Source: Corynebacterium tuberculostearicum (lineage in GTDB: Bacteria > Actinomycetota > Actinomycetes > Mycobacteriales > Mycobacteriaceae). From it: a DNA stretch of 64,000 nucleotides. The notes beneath the pieces were generated by a model. It was not told where the DNA came from and searched no databases. It saw only the letters and a list, made by a program, of their open reading frames with translations. Of this stretch, positions 50,317 through 59,915 are shown piece after piece. The position numbers and the translations under genes were made by a program. The first letter of the stretch is position 1. Each line of letters starts with the position of its first letter. Location: NCBI RefSeq assembly GCF_016894265.1, contig NZ_CP069791.1, positions 1,054,001 through 1,118,000 of the forward strand. The letters run 5' to 3'.

Positions 50317-51710
50317 TATGCATCCTCCTTCTTATCGGCATCATCGGAGTGGTCGGAGTAATCCTCCACCAACTCGATGGCGAGCACGGACGGTACGTGG
50401 CGGTCCACCTCTTGCACGCGCAGGCGGAGGGAGCGGACGGGTGCTTCATCGTGGTCAACCCAGTCATCGGGTTCGGCCTCGAGCTGGATGGTGTGTTCCT
50501 CGCCTACCTCAGGCAGAGCACCGGAGTGGGCAATGACGAGGCCGGCGACAGTCTCAAAGTCGCCCTCAGGCAGGTCGTGGCCGATGGCGCGCTCGATCTC
50601 ATCAATCGGCGTATCGCCGTCGACCAACCAGTGGGATTCGTCCTGCTCGGTGATTTCCTCGGTTTCTTCGATATCGTGCTCATCGGTGACATCGCCCAAG
50701 ATTTCCTCGGCCAAGTCCTCCATGGTCACGATGCCTACGAAGCCGCCGTATTCATCGATAACGCACGCCATCTTCTGGTCGCTATCGCGCAGCTCTTCCA
50801 CCACATCCGGCAGCGGCATCAACTCAGGGACCACGACGGCCTCCTGCATGATGCTGGTGGCCTTGGTGGCGGCGGGAAGGTCGCTTCCCAGGACGTCGAT
50901 AAGATGCACCACGCCGATTGGATTGTGCTCATCGTCGATGACGGGGTAGCGCGTGTGGTCGGTAGACATCATCTCGCGGACCTCACCGAGGGTGGTGTCC
51001 GGGTCAATGACGTCCACGCGGGAGCGCGGAATCATGGCGTGCTCAACGTCGTGCTCGGGGAAGTCCAGCAGGCGGTCGAGCACCATGTAGGTATTTTCAT
51101 CCAGATCGCCGGCCTCATGGGAGGAATCCACGATGGATTCCAGGTCATCGGCGGTGGCGGAGGAATCGACGTCTTCCACCGGTTCGATGCCAAAGACCTT
51201 GAGGATGGCATTGGAAGAGTACTCGAAGAAGTGGATGAGCCAGCCGAAAATCCGCAGGTAAAGCTGCGTGGAGGCGGCCAGCCAGCGCGCCGTCTTCATC
51301 GGTGCGGCGATGGTGTAGTTCTTGGGGAAGAGCTCCGCAAACAGCATCGTCGCAATCGTGGAGATGAAAAGTGCCGCGATGGTACCAACGGTGACTGACA
51401 CTGCGGACGGAACGCCGACGCCGCCAAGCAACGTACCCAGTCCCTGGCCCACGAGCGGCTCGGCCACATAGCCGATGAGCAGGCCGGTAATCGTAATACC
51501 GAGCTGCGCGCCCGAGAGCATGAAGGAGGTCTGCTGAGTAATAGCCAGCGCGCGTTGGGCTGTCTTATCCCCCTCAGCAGCCTGGGTCCGCAGCTGCGTG
51601 CGGTCCACGGACATAAAGGAAAATTCCTGGGCCACGAAGTATGCATTCGCGACGATGATGAGGCCGATGACTACGAAGCCGGCCAAGATCATCACAATAG
51701 CCGATAACAT
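50316..51710 (-). CDS. CNNM/HlyC-CorC family membrane protein, full-length form
   Basis: 464 residues with an N-terminal DUF21/CNNM membrane domain (VANAYFVAQEFSFMSVDRTQLRTQAAEG...GAQLGITITGLLIGYVAEPLVG, LFAELFPKNYTIA). Two CBS domains cover roughly 215-340 (MIPRSRVDVIDPDTTLGEVREMM; VIDEYGGFVGIVTMEDLAEEILGDVTDEHD), followed by a C-terminal CorC_HlyC transporter-associated domain. Likely a divalent-cation (Mg2+/Co2+) transporter. First gene of a two-gene operon with a leader of about 80 nt. Confidence 0.9.
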   Translation of the reverse strand: MLSAIVMILAGFVVIGLIIVANAYFVAQEFSFMSVDRTQLRTQAAEGDKTAQRALAITQQTSFMLSGAQLGITITGLLIGYVAEPLVGQGLGTLLGGVGVPSAVSVTVGTIAALFISTIATMLFAELFPKNYTIAAPMKTARWLAASTQLYLRIFGWLIHFFEYSSNAILKVFGIEPVEDVDSSATADDLESIVDSSHEAGDLDENTYMVLDRLLDFPEHDVEHAMIPRSRVDVIDPDTTLGEVREMMSTDHTRYPVIDDEHNPIGVVHLIDVLGSDLPAATKATSIMQEAVVVPELMPLPDVVEELRDSDQKMACVIDEYGGFVGIVTMEDLAEEILGDVTDEHDIEETEEITEQDESHWLVDGDTPIDEIERAIGHDLPEGDFETVAGLVIAHSGALPEVGEEHTIQLEAEPDDWVDHDEAPVRSLRLRVQEVDRHVPSVLAIELVEDYSDHSDDADKKEDA

Positions 51711-51803
51711 GATTTACTCCCCACCGCCTAGAAGGTGGCAGGGACATCGACTGGGAGGTTCCACTGAGGGTGCCTTTCTACTAGGGAAGATGGAAACATA
51801 CTA
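51711..51803 (-). promoter_or_regulatory. Promoter and leader of the CNNM/HlyC operon
   Basis: On the minus strand TAGTAT (51803-51798) is a likely -10, giving a GC-rich leader of ~80 nt. Near its end CCACC/GGTGG (51738-51734 with 51725-51721) can form a hairpin directly next to the GGGGAG ribosome site. No known Mg2+ or Mn2+ riboswitch consensus was recognised. Confidence 0.4.
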
Positions 51804-51844
51804 CATGCTTAACCCCCATTTCAGCCATTTTGTTCCCCGCCTAT

Positions 51845-51850
51845 TAGGGT
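51845..51850 (+). promoter_or_regulatory. -10 element of hemW (leaderless)
   Basis: TAGGGT lies 7 nt before the ATG at 51858, with AT-rich sequence just upstream and no ribosome site. Confidence 0.45.
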
Positions 51851-51857
51851 TTTATCC

Positions 51858-52997
51858 ATGACTGAACCCTTCGGGCTGTATATCCACGTTCCCTTCTGCG
51901 CCACTCGCTGCGGGTATTGCGATTTCAATACCTATACTCCGGGCGAGTTGGGCAGCCCGCGCGATCTTACCGGACCCTATCTGGATGCCTTGGACCGCGA
52001 GCTGGAGCTGGCGGCCGCGCGCGTAGGCAGCCCGGCCGAGACCGTCTTCATCGGCGGCGGCACGCCTTCCTTGCTGGGCGGGCAGGGGCTGACCCGGATC
52101 CTCAATACCGTCCGCTCCACCTTCGGCTTGGCGCCAGGGGCGGAGGTCACCACAGAATCCAACCCGGAGTCCACCTCACCGGAGTATTTTGCCCAGCTTG
52201 CCGATGCCGGCTATACCCGCATCAGCCTCGGCATGCAGTCAGCGTCCCCGGGCGTTCTCCAAGTTCTCGAGCGCGCCCACACACCCGGCCGCGCCTTTGC
52301 CGCCGCCCGCGAGGCCCGCGCCGCCGGCTTCGAGCATGTCAACCTCGACATGATCTATGGCACGCCCACTGAAACCGATGACAATGTGCGCGAGACGCTC
52401 GACCGCGTGCTAGAAACCGGCGTAGACCACGTCAGTGCTTATTCGCTCATCGTGGAAGACGGCACCCGCATGGCGCGCAAGGTCAATAAAGGTATCCTGC
52501 CCGCCCCCGATGAGGACGTGCTGGCACGGCGCTATGAGATGATTTCCTCCACCCTCGAGGCAGAAGGCTTCGAGTGGTACGAGGTCTCCAACTGGTCTAA
52601 GCCCGGCGGCGAGTGCGAGCACAACCGCATCTACTGGGTAGACGGCAATTGGTGGGGTGCAGGCCCAGGCGCCCACTCGCATTTGGGCAACGAGCGCTTT
52701 TTTAACGTCAAGCACCCCTCGCGCTATATCGATGCCCTCGGCCGCGACGAGCTGCCTATCAAAGAAACCGAGACGCTTACCGACGCCGACCGGCACATGG
52801 AGAAAATCATGCTCGGCCTGCGCCTGCGCGAGGGCATCCCGGAGGCCTGGCTCGATGCCCACGCCGCGCCCGCCCTCGAACGCTTTATCGGCCGCGGCCT
52901 GCTCGAGCGCGCTGGCGATCGCGTACGCATCACGAAGCCCGGCCGCCTGCTGGCCGATGGCATCATCACCGATCTCCTCGTCGCCGAAGAAACCTAA
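51858..52997 (+). CDS. hemW: Radical SAM heme chaperone HemW
   Basis: 379-residue protein related to oxygen-independent coproporphyrinogen oxidase (HemN) but of the HemW type, which binds heme and delivers it to respiratory proteins. The N-terminus MTEPFGLYIHVPFC has the radical-SAM cluster C14-x3-C18-x2-C21, followed by VFIGGGTPSLL and the SAM-binding TESNPES. The HemN C-terminal domain (GLRLREGIPEAWL) is present. It lacks the extra N-terminal Cys of true HemN. It opens the conserved hemW-hrcA-dnaJ block. Confidence 0.92.
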   Translation: MTEPFGLYIHVPFCATRCGYCDFNTYTPGELGSPRDLTGPYLDALDRELELAAARVGSPAETVFIGGGTPSLLGGQGLTRILNTVRSTFGLAPGAEVTTESNPESTSPEYFAQLADAGYTRISLGMQSASPGVLQVLERAHTPGRAFAAAREARAAGFEHVNLDMIYGTPTETDDNVRETLDRVLETGVDHVSAYSLIVEDGTRMARKVNKGILPAPDEDVLARRYEMISSTLEAEGFEWYEVSNWSKPGGECEHNRIYWVDGNWWGAGPGAHSHLGNERFFNVKHPSRYIDALGRDELPIKETETLTDADRHMEKIMLGLRLREGIPEAWLDAHAAPALERFIGRGLLERAGDRVRITKPGRLLADGIITDLLVAEET

Positions 52998-53056
52998 TCC
53001 TCCTCCCGTCTAAACTTGAAAGCACGTGAAATAGCCAAGCGAATAGGAGCGCCATA

Positions 53057-54106
53057 GTGTCTACCTCAACCGATGCCCGCCGCAAGGAAGTCCTGCGCGC
53101 CATCGTGGCGGACTATATTGCCTCCCAGGAGCCGGTTGGTTCTAAGTCGCTCTTGGAGCGCTACCAGCTGGGAGTTTCCTCGGCCACCATCCGCAATGAC
53201 ATGGCCGTGCTCGAATCTCAGGGCCTTATCTCCCAGCAGCACGCCAGCTCCGGCCGCGTGCCCACCCAGCAGGGCTACCGCCACTTTGTGGACTCCCTCC
53301 ACGAGGTCAAGCCGCTGTCGGCCCCGGAGCGCCGCGCGATGCTCAACTTCTTGGAAGGCGGCGTCGACTTGGAGGACGTGCTGCGCCGCTCGGTGCAGCT
53401 ACTGGCGCAGGTGACTAAGCAGGCGGCCGTCGTCCAGCTGCCCAATCTCAAGGTCTCGCGCGTCAAGCACTGCGAGGTCGTGGCGCTGTCCCCGGTGCGC
53501 CTGCTGCTGGTGCTTATCACCGATAACGGCCGCGTGGACCAGCGCAATGTGGAGCTCGATGAAATCATCGACCAGGACCAGACCTTCCGCCTGCGCGACA
53601 TCGTCAATAGCGCGCTAGTGGGCAAGACGCTTACCGACGCCTCCGTGGAGCTCGCCCACCTCGTCGACGACGCCCCCTTGGACATCCGCCACCACGTGCT
53701 CAAGGTGGCCACCACGCTTATCGAGACCCTAGTGGAACAGCCCTCCGACCGACTGATTATGGCCGGTGCCTCCAACCTCACGCGCGTGGCGCGCGAGTTT
53801 CCGGAAGGCTTGCCCAAGATTATTGAGGCACTAGAAGAGCAGGTCGTCGTCCTCAAGCTGCTTGCCCGCGTGCCCGATCTAGGCAACGTCTCCGTAGTCA
53901 TCGGCGAGGAAAACGAGGAAGACCAGCTGCGCCAAGCCTCCGTGGTGGCCACGGGCTACGGACTGGGCACGGGCGATGAGGTGGCCACGCTGGGCGGCCT
54001 TGGCGTAGTGGGGCCTACCTTTATGGATTACTCGGGAACAATTTCTAAGGTCTCTGCCGTTGCACGGTATGTGAGCGAAATTTTGGCCGGCGAGCAGTGC
54101 GAGTAA
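53057..54106 (+). CDS. hrcA: Heat-inducible transcription repressor HrcA
   Basis: Represses groEL-class chaperone genes by binding CIRCE operators. The 349 residues begin with the winged helix [72 protein letters not shown]. The body and the C-terminal [25 protein letters not shown] are typical. GTG start with TAGGAG 8 nt upstream. No CIRCE inverted repeat was seen in the window, so its targets lie elsewhere. Followed by dnaJ. Confidence 0.95.
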   Translation: MSTSTDARRKEVLRAIVADYIASQEPVGSKSLLERYQLGVSSATIRNDMAVLESQGLISQQHASSGRVPTQQGYRHFVDSLHEVKPLSAPERRAMLNFLEGGVDLEDVLRRSVQLLAQVTKQAAVVQLPNLKVSRVKHCEVVALSPVRLLLVLITDNGRVDQRNVELDEIIDQDQTFRLRDIVNSALVGKTLTDASVELAHLVDDAPLDIRHHVLKVATTLIETLVEQPSDRLIMAGASNLTRVAREFPEGLPKIIEALEEQVVVLKLLARVPDLGNVSVVIGEENEEDQLRQASVVATGYGLGTGDEVATLGGLGVVGPTFMDYSGTISKVSAVARYVSEILAGEQCE

Positions 54107-54174
54107 ACTGGCTGGCCGCGCATTATTTTTCAAGTTAACCCCAACAAGACGAATGAGAAGGAATATCTCTTACA

Positions 54175-55326
54175 GTGGCTCGTGACTATTACGGCATCCT
54201 CGGTGTTGATAAAAACGCAACTGACCAGGAGATTAAGAAGGCCTACCGCAAAATGGCCCGCAAGTATCACCCGGACCTGAACCCGGATGATGAAGCCGCC
54301 GCGGAAAAGTTCCGCGATGCCGCGCTGGCCCAGGAGGTCCTGCTGGATCCGCAAAAGCGCCAGATCGTGGACATGGGCGGCGACCCCATGGAACAGGGTG
54401 GCGGCGGTGCCGGCGCCGGTGGCTTTGGCGGCTTCGGTGGCGGCGGCCTCGGCGATATCTTCGCCGAGTTCTTCGGCGGCGGTGCCGGCGGTTCCCGCGG
54501 CCCGAAGTCCCGCGTCCAGCCGGGCAACGATGCCCTGCTGCGCACCCGCATCACCCTGGAGGAGGCCTACACCGGCCTAAAAAAGAAGGTCACCGTGGAT
54601 ACCGCGGTGCTGTGCGATAGCTGTGGCGGCACCGGCTCCGAGTCCAAGGCCAAGCCGGTTACCTGCGATAACTGCAATGGCATGGGCGAAATCCAGGAGA
54701 TGCAGCGCAGCTTCCTGGGCAACGTCATGACCACCCGCCCGTGCCCGAAGTGCCAGGGCTTTGGCGAGGTCATTACTGATCCGTGCAACCACTGCGCCGG
54801 CGATGGCCGCGTGAAGAAGCGCCGCGATATCACCGTGAATATCCCGGCAGGCATCAATGATGGCATGCGCATCCGCATGGCCTCCCAGGGCGAGGTCGGC
54901 CACGGCGGCGGCCCAGCCGGCGACCTCTACGTCGAGGTCCACACGGAGGAGCACCCCGTCTTCCAGCGCAATGCCGATGACCTGAACCTCACCGTGCGCG
55001 TGCCGATGATTGACGCCGCCTTGGGCACCAACTTCACCATCGACCAGCTCAATGGCGAAGAGCTCACCATCGATATCGAGCCGGGCACCCAGCCGGGCGA
55101 GTCCATCAAGGTCGACGGCGCCGGCATGCCGCGCCTGCGCACCGATGGCTACGGCAACCTCTTTGCCCACGTGGACGTCGTTGTGCCCAAGGACCTGGAC
55201 CGCAAGACCCGCGAGTCCCTGGAGAAGATCCGCAACTCCCGCGACGAGGGCGCGCGCGTGCGCACCACCGGCGACGGCCAAGAGGAATCCTTCTTCAGCC
55301 GCATCCGCGATAAGTTCCGCCGCTAA
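54175..55326 (+). CDS. dnaJ: Chaperone DnaJ (DnaJ2-type)
   Basis: 383-residue co-chaperone of DnaK. The J domain has H-P-D at 32-34 in [13 protein letters not shown] Gly/Phe-rich region follows, then four zinc-binding CxxCxGxG repeats ([32 protein letters not shown]) and the C-terminal substrate-binding domains. Sited after hrcA, it corresponds to DnaJ2 of C. glutamicum, distinct from the copy in the dnaK operon. GTG start with GAAGGAA upstream. Its TAA overlaps the rsmE ATG by one base. Confidence 0.95.
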   Translation: MARDYYGILGVDKNATDQEIKKAYRKMARKYHPDLNPDDEAAAEKFRDAALAQEVLLDPQKRQIVDMGGDPMEQGGGGAGAGGFGGFGGGGLGDIFAEFFGGGAGGSRGPKSRVQPGNDALLRTRITLEEAYTGLKKKVTVDTAVLCDSCGGTGSESKAKPVTCDNCNGMGEIQEMQRSFLGNVMTTRPCPKCQGFGEVITDPCNHCAGDGRVKKRRDITVNIPAGINDGMRIRMASQGEVGHGGGPAGDLYVEVHTEEHPVFQRNADDLNLTVRVPMIDAALGTNFTIDQLNGEELTIDIEPGTQPGESIKVDGAGMPRLRTDGYGNLFAHVDVVVPKDLDRKTRESLEKIRNSRDEGARVRTTGDGQEESFFSRIRDKFRR

Positions 55327-56084
55327 TGTCGCTGCCCGTCTTCATCCACCCGGACCTTTCCGCCGCGCGCACCGGCGAGGCCTTCAGTTTTTCCGGCCCG
55401 GAGGCCCGCCATGCCGTCACGGTCAAGCGCATGGGGGAGGGCGAGCGCCTCGAGCTTATCGACGGCACCGGTACCCGCCTCACCCTCACCATCACCGCTA
55501 CCTCGGGCAAGGACTCCCTGGAGGGCACGGTCGACTCCATCGACACCGCGCCCGATCCCACCCCGCGGGTGAGCGTGGTGCAGGCCATCCCGAAATCCGA
55601 GCGTGCCGAGCTCGCAGTGGATCTTGGCACCCAGGCCGGCGCGGATGAGATTATCGCCTGGCAGGCGGATCGCTGCGTGGCTAAATGGGATGGTAAGAAG
55701 GCGCCGAAGGCGGTGGCCAAATGGCAGGCGGCCGCCGATTCCGCGGCCAAACAATCCCGCCGCGCCCGCATCCCACAGGTGCGCGGCCCGCTGACCACCC
55801 CGCAGCTCGCTCAAGAGCTCACCAGTGGCCGCGACGGCGCTTCCTCCACCGCACCCACCGTGCTCGTGTTGCACGAAGAGGCTACCGCCTCCATCAAGGA
55901 CGTGCCGCTCACAGAGGATGTCGTCCTGCTCGTCGGTCCCGAGGGCGGCATTGGCGACGCCGAGCTCGATCGCCTCAAGGCAGCTGGCGCCACACCCATC
56001 AAGCTCGGCCCGGAAGTGCTGCGCACGGCGAGTGCGGCAATGGTGGCGCTCGCGGCAATCGGCATGCGCACCGAGCGTTGGTAG
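55326..56084 (+). CDS. rsmE: 16S rRNA (uracil1498-N3)-methyltransferase
   Basis: SPOUT-class methyltransferase that modifies U1498 of 16S rRNA. The 252 residues contain the N-terminal PUA-like domain (FSGPEARHAVTVKRMGEGERLELIDGTG) and the knotted SAM site: VVLLVGPEGGIGDAELDRLKAAGATPIKLGPEVLRTASAAMVALAAI. Also typical are PKSERAELAVDLGTQAGADEIIAWQADRCV and the AAADSAAKQSRRARIP segment. Translationally coupled to dnaJ. Confidence 0.94.
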   Translation: MSLPVFIHPDLSAARTGEAFSFSGPEARHAVTVKRMGEGERLELIDGTGTRLTLTITATSGKDSLEGTVDSIDTAPDPTPRVSVVQAIPKSERAELAVDLGTQAGADEIIAWQADRCVAKWDGKKAPKAVAKWQAAADSAAKQSRRARIPQVRGPLTTPQLAQELTSGRDGASSTAPTVLVLHEEATASIKDVPLTEDVVLLVGPEGGIGDAELDRLKAAGATPIKLGPEVLRTASAAMVALAAIGMRTERW

Positions 56085-56094
56085 CAGGCGCTGG

Positions 56095-56100
56095 TAGCCT
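56095..56100 (+). promoter_or_regulatory. -10 element of phoH (leaderless)
   Basis: TAGCCT is 7 nt before the GTG at 56108. The hexamer is identical to the one used at comEA. Confidence 0.5.
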
Positions 56101-56107
56101 AAAGCAC

Positions 56108-57088
56108 GTGCCTATCATCACGAAGAAATGTGAGCTAGATTCCGCCTACGTCAGCAGCGTGCTGGGTAGTGCGGACGATAACCTGCGCGTGCTCAATAAC
56201 CGCCTGGATGCGGACCTGTTTGCCCGCGGTAATGTCGTCACCGTCACCGGTCCGGATTATGAGGTTGCCCGCGCCGCCAAGATCCTCGATGAGCTCGAGG
56301 CCATCGCCCGCCGCGGCCACGCCGTATCCACCGATACGGTCAAGCACACCATGGACATGGTGGCCGTGGAGGCGCCGCAGTCGGTGTCGGCGGCGTTGGC
56401 GGCGGACATCGTTAAGCGCCGCGGCAAGGCCGTCCGCCCGAAGACGGTGGGGCAGTCTGAATACGTGCAGGCCATCGACGATAATACGGTAGTTTTCGGT
56501 ATCGGCCCGGCCGGTTCCGGCAAGACCTACCTGGCGGTGGCCAAGGCCGTGCAGGCCCTGCAAACCAAGCAGGTCTCGCGCATTATCCTCACCCGCCCGG
56601 CCGTGGAGGCAGGGGAGAAGCTCGGCTTCTTGCCGGGCACGCTCAATGACAAGATTGACCCGTACCTGCGCCCGCTGTACGACGCCCTGCGGGACATGCT
56701 CGACCCGGAGATGATTCCTAAGCTCATGGAAGCCGGCATCATCGAGGTCGCCCCGCTGGCCTATATGCGCGGCCGCACTTTGAACGATGCCTTCGTCATC
56801 CTTGATGAGGCCCAAAACACCACGCTTGCGCAGATGAAGATGTTCCTCACCCGTCTGGGCTTTGGTTCCAAGATTGTGGTCACCGGCGATGTCTCCCAGG
56901 TAGACCTCCCGCACGGCCAGGTCTCGGGCCTGCGCATCGTGCGCCGCATCCTGCGCAACGTGGATGATATCCACTTCGCTGATTTGGGCTCTAAGGACGT
57001 GGTGCGCCACCAGCTGGTCGGGCGCATCGTCAATGCGTACGAGACCTTTGATAATAAGAAAGCCGCTGAATACGAGGGAATGGAATGA
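56108..57088 (+). CDS. PhoH-like ATPase
   Basis: 326-residue P-loop ATPase of the PhoH family, linked to RNA metabolism. Walker A G-P-A-G-S-G-K-T is at 133-140 and Walker B is in [25 protein letters not shown]. The motif [18 protein letters not shown] is diagnostic. An N-terminal KH-like region ([26 protein letters not shown]) fits RNA binding. The GTG at 56108 is chosen from the 7-nt -10 spacing; the frame is open far upstream through rsmE but that is shadow. Overlaps ybeY by four bases. Confidence 0.92.
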   Translation: MPIITKKCELDSAYVSSVLGSADDNLRVLNNRLDADLFARGNVVTVTGPDYEVARAAKILDELEAIARRGHAVSTDTVKHTMDMVAVEAPQSVSAALAADIVKRRGKAVRPKTVGQSEYVQAIDDNTVVFGIGPAGSGKTYLAVAKAVQALQTKQVSRIILTRPAVEAGEKLGFLPGTLNDKIDPYLRPLYDALRDMLDPEMIPKLMEAGIIEVAPLAYMRGRTLNDAFVILDEAQNTTLAQMKMFLTRLGFGSKIVVTGDVSQVDLPHGQVSGLRIVRRILRNVDDIHFADLGSKDVVRHQLVGRIVNAYETFDNKKAAEYEGME

Positions 57089-57702
57089 GTATCGAGTTTC
57101 TCAATGAATCCGGCTTCGAAGGCGTCAACGAGGAGATGCTGATTGACGTCGCCTCTTATGCCTTCGGCGCCATGGACATCAACCCCGATGCCGAGTGCAC
57201 CATCACCTGTGTGGATCTGAAGACCATTGAGGATCTGCACGTGCGCTGGATGGATCTGGAAGGCCCCACCGATGTCATGAGCTTCCCCATGGATGAGCTC
57301 ACCCCCGGCGCCATCGCCGGTGGCGGCCGCCCCGATGCCGCCGACCCAGGCCCGGCCATGCTGGGCGATATCGTCCTGTGCCCCGAGTTTGCCCTGCGCC
57401 AGGCGGAGGCCGCCGGCCACTCCCTCGGCCACGAGCTGGCCTTGCTTACCGTCCATGGTTGCCTGCACCTGCTGGGCTATGACCACTCCACTCCGGCCGA
57501 GGAGAAGGAAATGTTCGGCCGCCAAAACGAGCTGCTCGCGGATTGGTACGACGATGCAGCCGAGCGTGGTGTTTCCTATCAGCCCAAGCCTTCTGGCCCG
57601 AAGGCTTTTCCTGACGCCGCCGAGCGCGCCAATCTAGACAAGCAGGTTCCCGGCGGCGGAATCCCTGCGGTGGGCGAGCCACAAGATCGCCCGGAAGAAT
57701 AA
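57085..57702 (+). CDS. ybeY: Endoribonuclease YbeY
   Basis: Zinc-dependent single-strand RNA nuclease for 16S rRNA 3'-end maturation and ribosome quality control. The metal triad is H124, H128 and H134 in [13 protein letters not shown], with the DVMSFPMDE and [11 protein letters not shown] motifs before it. At 205 residues it is longer than most: an extra ~45-residue Pro/Gly-rich tail ([32 protein letters not shown]) follows the core. ATGA overlap with phoH indicates coupled translation. Confidence 0.94.
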   Translation: MSIEFLNESGFEGVNEEMLIDVASYAFGAMDINPDAECTITCVDLKTIEDLHVRWMDLEGPTDVMSFPMDELTPGAIAGGGRPDAADPGPAMLGDIVLCPEFALRQAEAAGHSLGHELALLTVHGCLHLLGYDHSTPAEEKEMFGRQNELLADWYDDAAERGVSYQPKPSGPKAFPDAAERANLDKQVPGGGIPAVGEPQDRPEE

Positions 57703-57754
57703 TTTTTGTCTTTTCCTTGGTGAGCGCGCGGGCAGCGTAGCACAATGGATAGCT

Positions 57755-58603
57755 ATGACTATCCTTTCCATCCAGTCCCACGTCACCTACGGCCACGTTG
57801 GCAACTCCGCGGCCGTCTTTCCCTTGCAGCGCGCTGGCCATGAGGTATGGCCGGTTCACACGGTGAATTTCTCCAACCACACCGGCTACGGCGACTGGGG
57901 CGGACCGATGATTCCCGCCAGCGACGTCACTTCCATCATCGACGGCATTGAGAAGCGCGGCGCCTTCCCGCAGATCGACGCCATCCTTTCTGGCTACCAG
58001 GGAGGCGCCGACATTGCCGACGCCATCGTGGAAACCGTCCGCCGCATCAAGGCCGCCAACCCCAAGGCCCTCTACGCCTGTGATCCGGTGATGGGTAATG
58101 CTAAGTCCGGCTGCTTTGTCTCCGATGAGATTCCGCCGCTTTTGCGCGACCGCGTCGTTCCCGTCGCCGATATCATCACCCCCAACCAGTTTGAGTTGGG
58201 CTACCTCACCGATTCCGAGGTGGGCACCCTTGAGCAAACCCTCGACGCAGTGAAGAAGGCGCAGGAAATCGGTCCGAAGACCGTTTTGGTTACCTCCGTT
58301 AGGCGCCCCGAGACTGCCGACGACCAGATTGAGATGCTCGCCGTCGACGGCGACCGCGCCTTCCTTGTGTCCACGCCCCTGCTGCCGTTCAAGCGCAACG
58401 GCTCCGGCGACGTCACCGCCGCCCTGTTTACCGGCCACTACACCGAGACCAGCGACGTCAAGGAATCCCTGCGCCGCACCGCCTCCTCCGTGTATGACCT
58501 GCTGGAAAACACCTACGAGGCTGAGACTGCCGAGCTCCAGCTCATCCAGTCCCAGGACGTATTTGCACACCCGCGCATGCAATTCGACGCCGAGGAGCTT
58601 TAA
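57755..58603 (+). CDS. pdxY: Pyridoxal kinase PdxY
   Basis: Phosphorylates pyridoxal to pyridoxal 5'-phosphate in vitamin B6 salvage. The 282-residue ribokinase-fold enzyme shows ILSIQSHVTYGHVGNSAAVFPLQRAGHEVWPVHTVNFSNHTGYG, YACDPVMGN, ADIITPNQFELGYLT and the catalytic anion-hole motif KRNGSGDVTAALFTGH. An in-frame alternative start is not evident; a CACAAT hexamer 8 nt upstream may serve a leaderless transcript. It ends with a terminator. It occupies the ybeY-era interval, where many relatives carry a CBS/CorC gene. Confidence 0.93.
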   Translation: MTILSIQSHVTYGHVGNSAAVFPLQRAGHEVWPVHTVNFSNHTGYGDWGGPMIPASDVTSIIDGIEKRGAFPQIDAILSGYQGGADIADAIVETVRRIKAANPKALYACDPVMGNAKSGCFVSDEIPPLLRDRVVPVADIITPNQFELGYLTDSEVGTLEQTLDAVKKAQEIGPKTVLVTSVRRPETADDQIEMLAVDGDRAFLVSTPLLPFKRNGSGDVTAALFTGHYTETSDVKESLRRTASSVYDLLENTYEAETAELQLIQSQDVFAHPRMQFDAEEL

Positions 58604-58643
58604 TTCACGCTTGGGCCTAATCCGCTAGGTCTATCAAGTGTCG

Positions 58644-58676
58644 GCCGAGCTGAGTAAACCTTCCCCTCAGTTCGGC
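58644..58676 (+). terminator. Terminator after pdxY
   Basis: GCCGAGCTGAG pairs with CTCAGTTCGGC (11 bp, one G-U) around an 11-nt loop, then TCTCTTATTTC. It starts 41 nt after the pdxY stop. Confidence 0.8.
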
Positions 58677-58707
58677 TCTCTTATTTCATCAAAGGCGGCT
58701 CACGATG

Positions 58708-58807
58708 AGTCTCATATACGAGACTACTTCTCAGGGCGAATAGTGTGACGTACTACCAAAACGCCAGTAATATGGCTCCCGTCACATCATCTACTTTGCG
58801 ATAGGAG
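58708..58807 (+). promoter_or_regulatory. Formamidase promoter region with two candidate operators
   Basis: The inverted repeat AGTCTC-N6-GAGACT lies at 58708-58725. A likely -10 is TAATAT (58769-58774 by eye). CTAC-TTTGCG-ATAG at 58791-58804 differs by one base from the core CTAT-N6-ATAG of the C. glutamicum nitrogen regulator AmtR, and it overlaps the ribosome site AGGAG (58803-58807). A spaced TGTGAC...GTCACA pair (58745 and 58781) is also present. Which, if any, is used is unknown. Confidence 0.4.
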
Positions 58808-58813
58808 TCCACC

Positions 58814-59830
58814 ATGTCCAGCACCGGCAGCATCAGCGCATCCCCCGACGGCCTGTTGATGGCCCTCATGCAGTACCCCGTTCCCGTGGTCAATACCCCG
58901 GAAGACGTCCAAGCCAGTGTAGACGAAATCTGCCGCATGGTGGGTTCCACCAAGGCGGGCTACCCGGACCTCGACCTTATTGTCTTCCCGGAATATTCAT
59001 CCTCCGGTCTCAACACCAAGATTTGGTCCTATGATGAATTCCTCATCGGCCTCGATGACCCCAAGGTGGAACAGTTCAAGCAGGCCTGCAAGGACAATGA
59101 TGTCTGGGGCGTCTTTTCCATCATGGAGCCAAACCATGAGGAAGGAAAGCCGCCCTTTAATACCGCCATCATCATCAACTCCGACGGTGAAATCGCCTTG
59201 CACTACCGCAAGCTGCAGCCATGGACTCCCATCGAGCCTTGGTACCCGGGCGATTTGGGCATGCCGGTTTGCGACGGCCCGAAGGGCTCCAAGCTCGCTG
59301 TAAACATTTGCCACGACGGCATGTTCCCTGAGCTCGCACGCGAGGCTGCATACAAGGGCGCCAACGTCTATATCCGCATCTCTGGCTACTCCACACAGAC
59401 CCAGGATCAGTGGATCATGACCAATAAGACGAATGCCTTCCAGAACCTGATGTACACCGCATCCGTAAACTTGGCTGGCTACGACAACACCTTCTACTAC
59501 TTCGGTGAGGGCAACGTTTGCAATTACGACGGCCACATGATTTCTGAGGGCCACCGCAATCCCGGCGAGATCGTCACCGCCGAAATCTTCCCAGAGTTGG
59601 CTGATAAGGCCCGCATCAATTGGGGCCTAGAAAACAACATCTTCAACTTGGGCAATCGCGGATACGTGGGCTACCCCGGCGGCAAGACCGACAACTATCT
59701 CACCTGGGTCGAGGACTTGGCCAAGGGCGAGTACAAGCTGCCGTGGGCTGACGACGTCCGCATCAAGGACGGCTGGAAGTACTACCCGGACGGCCCGCAG
59801 CTCGGCCCCCTGCCGGACGAGTTTAAGTAA
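58814..59830 (+). CDS. amiF: Formamidase (AmiF-type nitrilase-family amidase)
   Basis: Hydrolyses formamide to formate and ammonia. The 338 residues align along their length with Helicobacter pylori AmiF. The catalytic triad falls on the same numbers: E60 (VFPEYS), K133 (HYRKLQPW) and C166 (NICHDGM). The segments [31 protein letters not shown] and [21 protein letters not shown] are family hallmarks that separate it from the broader-range AmiE. Flanked by terminators, it is a single-gene unit. It could supply ammonia for nitrogen or acid resistance. Confidence 0.93.
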   Translation: MSSTGSISASPDGLLMALMQYPVPVVNTPEDVQASVDEICRMVGSTKAGYPDLDLIVFPEYSSSGLNTKIWSYDEFLIGLDDPKVEQFKQACKDNDVWGVFSIMEPNHEEGKPPFNTAIIINSDGEIALHYRKLQPWTPIEPWYPGDLGMPVCDGPKGSKLAVNICHDGMFPELAREAAYKGANVYIRISGYSTQTQDQWIMTNKTNAFQNLMYTASVNLAGYDNTFYYFGEGNVCNYDGHMISEGHRNPGEIVTAEIFPELADKARINWGLENNIFNLGNRGYVGYPGGKTDNYLTWVEDLAKGEYKLPWADDVRIKDGWKYYPDGPQLGPLPDEFK

Positions 59831-59848
59831 GCTCCGATAATCGACCAC

Positions 59849-59886
59849 CAAGGCCCTGCACCCATCTTTACGGGCGCAGGGCCTTG
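59849..59886. terminator. Bidirectional terminator between amiF and lipoprotein gene
   Basis: CAAGGCCCTGC and GCAGGGCCTTG form a perfect 11-bp stem with a 16-nt loop between convergent genes. No long T-run on either side. Confidence 0.75.
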
Positions 59887-59915
59887 ACGTTGCTTAACGC
59901 TCTGCCTTCTGTCTG

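Noticed and set aside
53000-54175. CIRCE operator near hrcA/dnaJ
   Set aside because: No TTAGCACTC-N9-GAGTGCTAA inverted repeat or close variant was seen.
58745-58786. TGTGAC...GTCACA half-sites as a GlxR (CRP-type) site before amiF
   Set aside because: The halves are 30 bp apart; GlxR sites need them about 6 bp apart.
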